From NCBI GenBank assembly GCA_037693485.1, contig CM075350.1, forward strand, positions 125,920,001 to 125,984,000: DNA of 64,000 nucleotides, read 5' to 3'. The position numbers and the translations under genes were made by a program. Shown piece after piece: positions 57,952 through 64,000 of this stretch. Within the stretch, counting starts at the first letter, position 1; the number at the start of each line of letters is the position of its first letter. The notes under the pieces are model-generated. The model searched no databases, had not been told where the DNA came from, and was given only the letters and a program-made list of their open reading frames with translations. The stretch comes from Kitagawia praeruptora (lineage: Eukaryota > Streptophyta > Magnoliopsida > Apiales > Apiaceae).

Positions 57952-58672
57952 CCAAAAAAGAGGTCGAAAATGACATCTGACAAATGGAACTTGAAATCAG
58001 AAATTTGAAAACTGGAAGTTGCAAATGAGGTTGCAAGGCCCCGCCAAGGGCACTCATAATTGGTGACTTTGGGTTGCAAGGTCCCGCCAGGGGCACTCAT
58101 AATTGGTGGATTTCTGATTTGCAACTTTCAGTTTTCAGTTGCAAAAGTTGCAACTGAGGTTGCAAAATTGCAATTCAGGTTGCAAACCGTAGTTGCAACT
58201 GAGGTTGCACAAGTTGCAACTGAGGAGTTGCAACCTCAGTTGCAAAAGTTGCAACTGAGGTTGCAAAAGTTGCAACTGAGGTTGCAAAAGTTGCAACTGA
58301 AAACTGAGGTTGCAAAAGTTGCAACTGAGGTTGCAAAAGTTGCAACTGAGGAGTTGCAACTGAGGTTGCAAAAGTTGCAACTGAGGTTGCAAAAGTTGCA
58401 ACTGAAAACTGAGGTTGCAAAAGTTGCAACTGAGGTTGCAAAAGTTGCAACTGAGGAGTTGCAACTGAGGTTGCAAAAGTTGCAACTGAAAACTGAAAGT
58501 TGCAAATCAGAAATCCACCAATTATGAGTGCCCCTGGCGGGGCCTTGCAACCCAAAGTCACCAATTATGAGTGCCCTTGGCGGGGCCTTGCAACCTCATT
58601 TGCAACTTCCAGTTTTCAAATTTCTGATTTCAAGTTCCATTTGTCAGATGTCATTTTCGACCTCTTTTTTGG

Positions 58673-58728
<56 letters not shown>

Positions 58729-58864
58729 CAGAGTCCAAAAAAGAGGTCGAAAATGACATCTGAACCCCAGAACATGAAATCAAAAATTTGAAAACTGGAA
58801 GTTGCAAATGAGGTTGCAAAAGTTGCAATTGAGGAAGGTAGTATTTTTGGAATTTTGAAAACAA
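57766..58864. repeat. 1.1-kb near-perfect palindrome with two (TA)n hairpins and a GTTGCAAC array
   Basis: The right half is the reverse complement of the left half, centred near 58315; frames at 57766-58008 (+) and 58616-58864 (-) encode almost the same peptide. Each arm is itself a hairpin: GACCTCTTTTTTGGACTCTG and its complement flank a (TA)n run at 57901-57946 and again at 58678-58726. Inner parts of the arms carry two copies of ACTCATAATTGGTG with a CCCCGCCAAGGGC-type block. The core (about 58132-58500) is an array of a 21-bp unit, AGTTGCAACTGAGGTTGCAAA, with 15- and 9-bp variants, and each unit contains the palindrome GTTGCAAC. No protein family is recognised. It may be a foldback transposon or a hairpin-RNA locus; no clear target duplication was found. 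Confidence 0.9.
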
Positions 58865-59501
58865 GGTCGGTATTTTTAGAATTTTAGAAAGATGTATAGT
58901 ATATATTTAAAAATCTAATAGTTCACATGGGTAGTTTTGAAACTATCCCTTTAAAATAAGAGTAGCAGTTTGCCTGTTTTTTGTGCGTTTTTAAAGTGTA
59001 ATTTAAGATTACATTCCTATAATTTTTTTCCATTCTAAAATACTCCTTCGTTACCAAAATATTATTCAAAGAATTTTTTTCATAATACATATCTATTTCC
59101 ATTCTAAATACTCCTTCATTTTATTTTGTAAAACAAATATAAGAAACAATATGCATGTATCGACAATTAAATAATATACGTACCTATATAAATATAAAAA
59201 AATATCATCTACAGTTCCACACTTCCAGTAGGGTCTGCAAGAATTTTAAAAAGAAAAAAAAATATGGCAAAACCATGAACTCTAAAGCAAAAAACAAAAA
59301 CAAAATAAACATTATTTGATAGTCCTAATAATCTACTCCTATGCTGTTTGTTTTTATGGTGTCCCATCAGTTTACAATTTTCAACGTACAGTAGTTATTT
59401 TGACCAAGCTGCTTCCAGCTACAGATACCACATACGACAGCTTAATAGAAAACTCTTGTATAGTTTGACGACAAGAAAGAACATATATTAATTTAAAAGT
59501 A
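58865..59501. other. AT-rich spacer, no gene seen
   Basis: No coding signal. CATTCTAAATACTCCTTCAT-like blocks near 59030 and 59105 repeat weakly. Confidence 0.4.
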
Positions 59502-59799
59502 CTCCCTCCGTCTCTAAATATGTTGTCTGTTTCCTCTGAACACGTTTGCCAATGCACACTTTTAGTCGTTAATATCTTCAATTTCGTATTAGTTTTCAAT
59601 ATAAAAACTTCACTATATTAATGTACTCATAAATATACTTTTAATCGTTAATATCTTCAATTTCGTATTAGTTTTCAATATAAAACCTTCACTATATTAA
59701 TGTACTCATAAATACGAATCCAATACGAATCCAATAAGATCACACATCTCATTACAGTCCCGACATATAAAATGAGCAATATAAAAAGAGACAAGGAAG
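59502..59799. mobile_element. Stowaway-like MITE
   Basis: The left end CTCCCTCCGTCTCTAAATAT after TA and the right end GAGACAAGGAAG before TA are imperfect inverted repeats flanked by the TA duplication of Tc1/mariner-type Stowaway MITEs. Inside, a block of about 77 bp (TTAATATCTTCAATTTCGTA to ATTAATGTACTCATAAATA) is tandemly duplicated at 59560-59712. It is non-coding. Confidence 0.65.
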
Positions 59800-60075
59800 T
59801 ATAAAGCTAAATCATTTATTATAAAAAAAAAAGTTGTACCCCACTAAAAAATGTGTACACAATTGAAAATATATAATTCTCTTTATAATATCCATAAAAA
59901 AGAAATCAATAACTTTCTTGGATTATGCTAGAATGATAAGAAGAATATGGGATCAAATATACAATAGTAAACATACTTTTTCGACTATATCAAAATTATG
60001 TGAAAAATATCAGAATTAAATATATCAAAATAATATCTTTTTAAAATTATATTAATGGGATGTATTTAAATCAGA

Positions 60076-60104
60076 TTAGATTATATCCCGTGCTACGCAT
60101 ACGG
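60076..60104 (-). mobile_element. Possible Helitron 3' terminus (minus strand)
   Basis: On the minus strand the sequence reads CCCGTATGCGTAGCACGGG, then ATATAATCTAA followed by T: a stem-loop close to a CTRR end, as in Helitrons. The matching TC end, expected at higher coordinates, was not located. Confidence 0.4.
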
Positions 60105-60545
60105 GTATTTTAAAAAGTAATTTTATAAAATTTTAAAATATAAAAAATCATTGGTTAATTAAAAAATTGTACATTTTTAATTATAATTGTGAAAAAATAA
60201 TATCAATAAAATAAAGGTTATTTTTTATTATTATAACAAATACATTTAAATATTATTTCAGTTAAAATATTTTATTATACATATATAATGATATGCATTA
60301 AAGAACTTACCTCAATTGAAAGTTTAATTTAAATTTTTATTAATGAGCTTATCATAAACATTTTAATTGACATTAATGATAGTTAAATTGATATGTAGAT
60401 TTTCCATAAATAAAAATTAAATAAATATATGAATCTTTATAAATCTAAATATGGATACCAAACCTAAAAAATGGATAGTCTACGGATCAAAATATATTTA
60501 AAAATTTTAACCGAACCTAAACATGGATCCCGATTATCCAGCAAT

Positions 60546-60549
<4 letters not shown>
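60105..60549. other. AT-rich spacer, nothing recognised
   Basis: Very AT-rich with no open frame of interest. Confidence 0.4.

Positions 60550-60599
<50 letters not shown>
60550..60599. repeat. (TA)n microsatellite
   Basis: About 25 uninterrupted TA dinucleotides. Confidence 0.95.
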
Positions 60600-60603
<4 letters not shown>

Positions 60604-60940
60604 CACGTTCTATGGAGAACCACACTAAACTGAGAACCGGAGAACTCTAATAAGTTCAACAGCAGAACTTTAAGTTCAGCAACAGAATGTTTGTTGAAAA
60701 AAGTAAGTTCAGTCATAGAACTTTGTAGAAAAATAAGTTCGGTTGTAGAATTTTTAATGTCATGTAGAAAACTTTGAAAAAGAAGCAAGTTCAATTGTAA
60801 AATTTTTAATTTATATGCATAAATTTGAAATTCAATAGCAGGACACTATATTTTTATTACGAAACAAAATCCAATGGTTCTCCGGTTCTCTTTTAGATAA
60901 TGATTCTCATTTGAATCAACCCCTATATATATATATATAG
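60600..60940. mobile_element. MITE-like element between TA-rich flanks
   Basis: The left end GGGTCACGTTCTATGGAGAA and the right end ATTCTCATTTGAATCAACCCC are imperfect inverted repeats, and both are bordered by TATATATA. GGAGAACTCT-like and GGTTCTCCGG blocks add internal symmetry. A degenerate AAGTTCAG(C/T)A-type unit recurs inside. It is non-coding. Confidence 0.45.
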
Positions 60941-61105
60941 ATAGATTTTGATGGATTAATAATAATTTAAGGATTTTACAAGATTGTTGTTGATTTTAAT
61001 TTTACGCGGATTCTTGACGAGTTGATATAAAATTTTGCAGAATTGATGTAGAGTGTCACAGATTTTGACCATTGGCCTGATTTCAAAACAGAAAAAATAT
61101 ACTAG

Positions 61106-61870
61106 CAAATCATTCAAAATTCACCATTTTATTAAATTCAAAAAGTTCATAAATTTTTGAATAGCACCAGATTTAATGGATTTTTTTAATTCATATTAAA
61201 TAACATCAGATTTTAAAAGATATTTTGAATCCAAATTGAATGTCATCAAATTTTAAAAATTGTTTTGAAATCCAAATCTAATCATCAATTTTTTTTTTTA
61301 AAAAAAATCCAAATTGAATGTCCATAAATTTCTAAAATCCAAAAAATTATTTGAAACTCCCGATGGAATATACCTCCTAAGATTATATGAAAAAAATCCA
61401 AATCAAATCAAATCTGCCATAATGAAATCCCAACTAACCCGTTTTTTTTCTTATATAAGATCCCTCCCATTTCTACATTCACACCAAATCATTCAAAATT
61501 CACCATTTTATTAAATCCAAAAAGTCCATAAATTTTTTAATAGCACCAGATTTAATGGATTTTTTTAATTCATATTAAATAACATCAGATTTTAAAAGAT
61601 ATTTTGAATCCAAATTGAATGTCATCAAATTTTAAAAATTGTTTTGAAATCCAAATCTAATCATCAAATTTAATATAAAAAAAATAAAATCCAAATTAAA
61701 TGTCCAAAAATTTCTAAAATCCAAAAAATTATTTGAAACTCCCGATGGATTATACCTCCTAATATTATATGAAAAAAAATCCAAATCAAATCAAATCAAA
61801 TCTGCCATAATGAAATCCCAACTAACCCATTTTTTTTTTCTTGTATAAGATCCCTCCCATTCCTACATTC
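61106..61870 (+). repeat. Tandem duplication of about 380 bp
   Basis: Bases 61106-61484 and 61485-61870 are two closely similar copies from CAAATCATTCAAAATTCACC to GATCCCTCCCATTYCTACAT. Each ends with a TATA-like box (CTTATATAAGA or CTTGTATAAGA), as if a promoter had been duplicated. Confidence 0.85.
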
Positions 61871-62628
61871 AACACATAAACCACACCACCTTGTTCTAAA
61901 AAAAACACAAACACATTCATCATCTCCCTATCAACTCATTTGATTCCACTCTCACTCATTCCTCTCACCTCTGGCCTTCTCCTTTCTTACCCTTCATTTC
62001 TCATCTCTCTCTCTCTCCTCCATCTCTATATCTCTCCACCCTCATCTCTCCCACAAGCCACTTCCGTTTATCACCAAAACCCCAACAATCCAGTTATTGA
62101 TATGGCTCCTTCATTTTTCACAAAATTCAACAACCCAATTCTTTGAACACACGCCTTAGATCCCTACCCTGTGAAAGCCCATGTTCTTCGATTTTCGATC
62201 CGTTTGTTTATGCTTGTTTGATCAAATCTTGGGATAGAGTTGGATCGGTACGGGAAGAATAGTCCTTGCATGGTTATGTTATCAAGGTTAATTGGTATAA
62301 TATATTAAATAATTTAATATTCTCCGAAAATTTATAATACCGGTATTATTTATTTATGGTTGTGAATTGTGATTGTGACAGGGTGAAAACGATGGAGCTC
62401 AAACAGTTTGGTTCGTGGAGTGGCATGGGTTTGGAATCAGGAATCGGGTTGAGGTGGTATGTGTTTGAAAGTTATATCATGTGCTTGCTTTAGTGCTGAA
62501 TGCTGATGACCTTTATAATAATATTAAATTATTTATTTAATTGATTTATTTTTTATATAAAAATTTAATTTTTTTTAATTATTAACGATGGTGTTTGTTT
62601 ACATAAATCCATAATTGTTGCACAAAAC
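61871..62628 (+). other. Possible transcription unit start, unrecognised
   Basis: Downstream of the duplicated TATA-like box comes a CT-rich stretch (61960-62040) like a plant 5' leader. An open frame of 68 codons follows (61940-62146) with a hydrophobic N-terminal half. No domain is recognised and no intron-exon structure can be supported, so this may be a truncated gene or chance. Confidence 0.25.
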
Positions 62629-63020
62629 AGCCTGGAGTTGGTTGGTCTTTCTATCTTGTTGTCTTCCTCACTAGTAAAAATTTTCCGTTTGATATAGGGT
62701 CTAAAATAGTTTGTCCATCGAAGTCTGCAACTCTTGTCGCGTCTATTTAATCTATTTATAAACGATTGAGTAATAAATACACGGATACACACATGGATAC
62801 ATGGGTACAAATTTCAAACATATACACATATTCACACACAAACACAACTGATGAAATGAGCTATATTAATTTATAAAGTAAAAAAAATAAAAAATTGAGT
62901 GTAGATATACAAGTACTGGTACGAATAGATGTCCAATTGCCTGGACCATTTTCTTGAATGTATGATGACAAAATAAGGTCCTTTTCTGGATGCCATGGTC
63001 CTTTCTTGATCTCTCATCCC
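62629..63020 (-). pseudogene. Decayed R2R3-MYB copy, exons 1 and 2
   Basis: On the minus strand, about 63020-62923 resembles exon 1 of the MYB gene at 52697: GGACCATGG, CAAGAAAATGGTCCAGGCAA and TGGACATCTATTC, but with stops and indels. About 62760-62629 resembles exon 2 and reads RDKSCRLRWTNYFRPYIKRK then FTSEEDNKIE. The R3 helix is lost after that and no exon 3 is seen. The distance between the pieces fits intron 1. The frame that covers exon 2 starts outside it and is not a gene. Confidence 0.75.
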
Positions 63021-63179
63021 ATTTCACTAGGTAGTCTTCCCATATGTGATCTTTCTCTTCCCTTTTCTCTCGATCCCTATATATTTCTTGGTGTGTAGAG
63101 TAAACACTTTTGCAAAGTAATTAGAAGGAAGGGTATTCATAGGAAATAAAACAAAAGAAGCGATTTTGTTATATTGGCT

Positions 63180-63330
63180 AAAAATTAACATAAATTTTGT
63201 TGTTAACTTTAGCGCTACTCGCTAGCAAGTCAATAACTATAATTGTGATTACTTTATAAAATCAAACTATTTATCTTGATAAGGATTTAGATGCATTTAA
63301 ATGTCTTATATGCATGCATAATTCAATATA
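63180..63330 (-). promoter_or_regulatory. MYB promoter module, inverted copy
   Basis: Read on the minus strand this stretch follows the same order as the small repeats at 50615-52686: a TTATGCATGCATAT-like start, CATCTAAATCC, AAAGTAATCAC and GCTAGCGAGT. It lies upstream of the decayed minus-strand MYB copy and is presumably its old promoter. Confidence 0.55.
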
Positions 63331-63689
63331 ATTAAGTAGTTAGCTCTTTTTGGCTCAAATTTTTGAAAAATTAGATCACATGTACTTCACTTAATTCTCT
63401 ATATAATTTAAAAAAAGTTTTTTGTATGAGTTTAAAGCATTACAATCGTGAGAATATCATGATTCCATAGAATTATTTATTAATACCATATAAGAATTGT
63501 GGTTTATTGAGCGCAATGCGCTTTGCTTAACCTATATTCCTAATTACTCCTTCAATGTAAATTAACAATAATCCTTACCAAATATTCAAAAATCTTCTTT
63601 ATATATGCACAATCTACATTTATTCTTAGCTTTAAACACGTATAAAAACATTTTCTAATTTTCTAAAATTTGAGCCGAAAAGAGCTAAT

Positions 63690-63850
63690 CACTTATTTTT
63701 GTTGAATTATGCATAGATATAGGACACTGAAATGCACCTAAATCCATATTAAGAAAAAGAGTTTAATTTTAAAAGGTAATTAATGACTTCTGCTACCGAG
63801 TACTGCTAAAGTTGACTCAACAGAGAAATGCTAATTTTTAGTTAATACTC
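63690..63850 (+). promoter_or_regulatory. MYB promoter module, plus-strand copy near the window edge
   Basis: GTTGAATTATGCATAGATAT, CACCTAAATCCATATTAAG, AAAGGTAATTAATGAC and GCTAAAGTTGACTC follow the same order and strand as the module upstream of the intact MYB gene. This suggests a further plus-strand MYB gene starting here or beyond the window. Confidence 0.55.
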
Positions 63851-63974
63851 ATTAGTTAATTCTTCATTTTTTTCACTATAATTCCCCACCTTGTAATCAC
63901 TTTGCATCAATTGTTTACTCCACATACAAAGAAACATATACAGAGCGAGAGAAAGGGGAAAATATTGATCATAT

Positions 63975-64000
63975 ATGAGGAGAATACCTTATGGTATTGG
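63975..64000 (+). CDS. Possible start of another gene, cut by the window end
   Basis: An ATG at 63975 opens a frame (MRRIPYGI) after an A- and G-rich leader and downstream of a MYB promoter module. Only eight codons are visible, so identity is open; a MYB paralogue is the contextual guess. Confidence 0.25.

Noticed and set aside
58060..58564. Gln/Leu-rich repeat protein in the palindrome
   Set aside because: The same peptide type is encoded on both strands because the DNA is palindromic and repetitive.
62565..62810. Intact small MYB-like protein
   Set aside because: Only exon 2 residues match MYB; the frame starts in unrelated sequence and R3 is lost, so it is a pseudogene fragment.
1..64000. 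tRNA or rRNA genes
   Set aside because: No cloverleaf with A and B boxes and no rRNA-like blocks were recognised; a tRNAscan run would settle this.

Overview
The window is eukaryotic nuclear DNA from a flowering plant, most likely a eudicot. The evidence is R2R3-MYB genes with the plant intron layout, a DYW-class pentatricopeptide-repeat (PPR) gene, plant LTR retrotransposons, a Helitron and MITEs. I cannot name the species; an asterid is only a guess. There are no operons, CRISPR arrays or recognisable tRNA/rRNA genes.

Bases 1-4434 hold the 3' half of an R2R3-MYB gene. Its last exon is split by a small LTR retrotransposon (833-3980) that has no gag or pol but carries intron-less fragments of an MLO gene and a glutamate dehydrogenase gene. 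Bases 5074-44632 are a four-element nest. A foldback/Mutator-like MITE with long inverted repeats and a 9-bp target duplication was hit by a non-autonomous Ty3/gypsy element (5635-44449, TSD GTACC). That element was then hit twice: by a 13.2-kb LARD (16386-29633, TSD GATTG) and by a 12.6-kb Tat/Retand-type gypsy element (29842-42463, TSD CTTCT). The last two have LTR pairs that look identical by eye, so both are very recent. The gypsy element keeps an uninterrupted gag-pol frame on the minus strand. It also carries an antisense, intron-containing gene with its own TATA box, encoding the putative gypsy-type transposon domain. The 3' region of the host element holds a 143-bp tandem array with a five-unit higher-order period and covarying hairpin arms.

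Bases 44633-54275 contain small MITEs, a broken DYW-PPR gene (46179-48103), diverged direct repeats, a tandemly duplicated 1066-bp promoter segment and the one apparently intact host gene, a three-exon R2R3-MYB (52697-54275). Bases 54276-64000 are AT-rich and repeat-dense: a complete non-autonomous Helitron (55690-57435), a 1.1-kb near-perfect palindrome (57766-58864), a Stowaway-like MITE, further duplications, and a decayed MYB copy on the minus strand (62629-63020). Past that copy the MYB promoter module reappears in both orientations, which suggests another MYB gene just beyond the right edge.

The theme is a small MYB cluster that has been duplicated, inverted and invaded by transposons. 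The two gypsy elements share their primer-binding site, polypurine tract and LTR ends, so they look like an autonomous/non-autonomous pair. All coordinates and comparisons come from reading the sequence; no alignment or database search was run.
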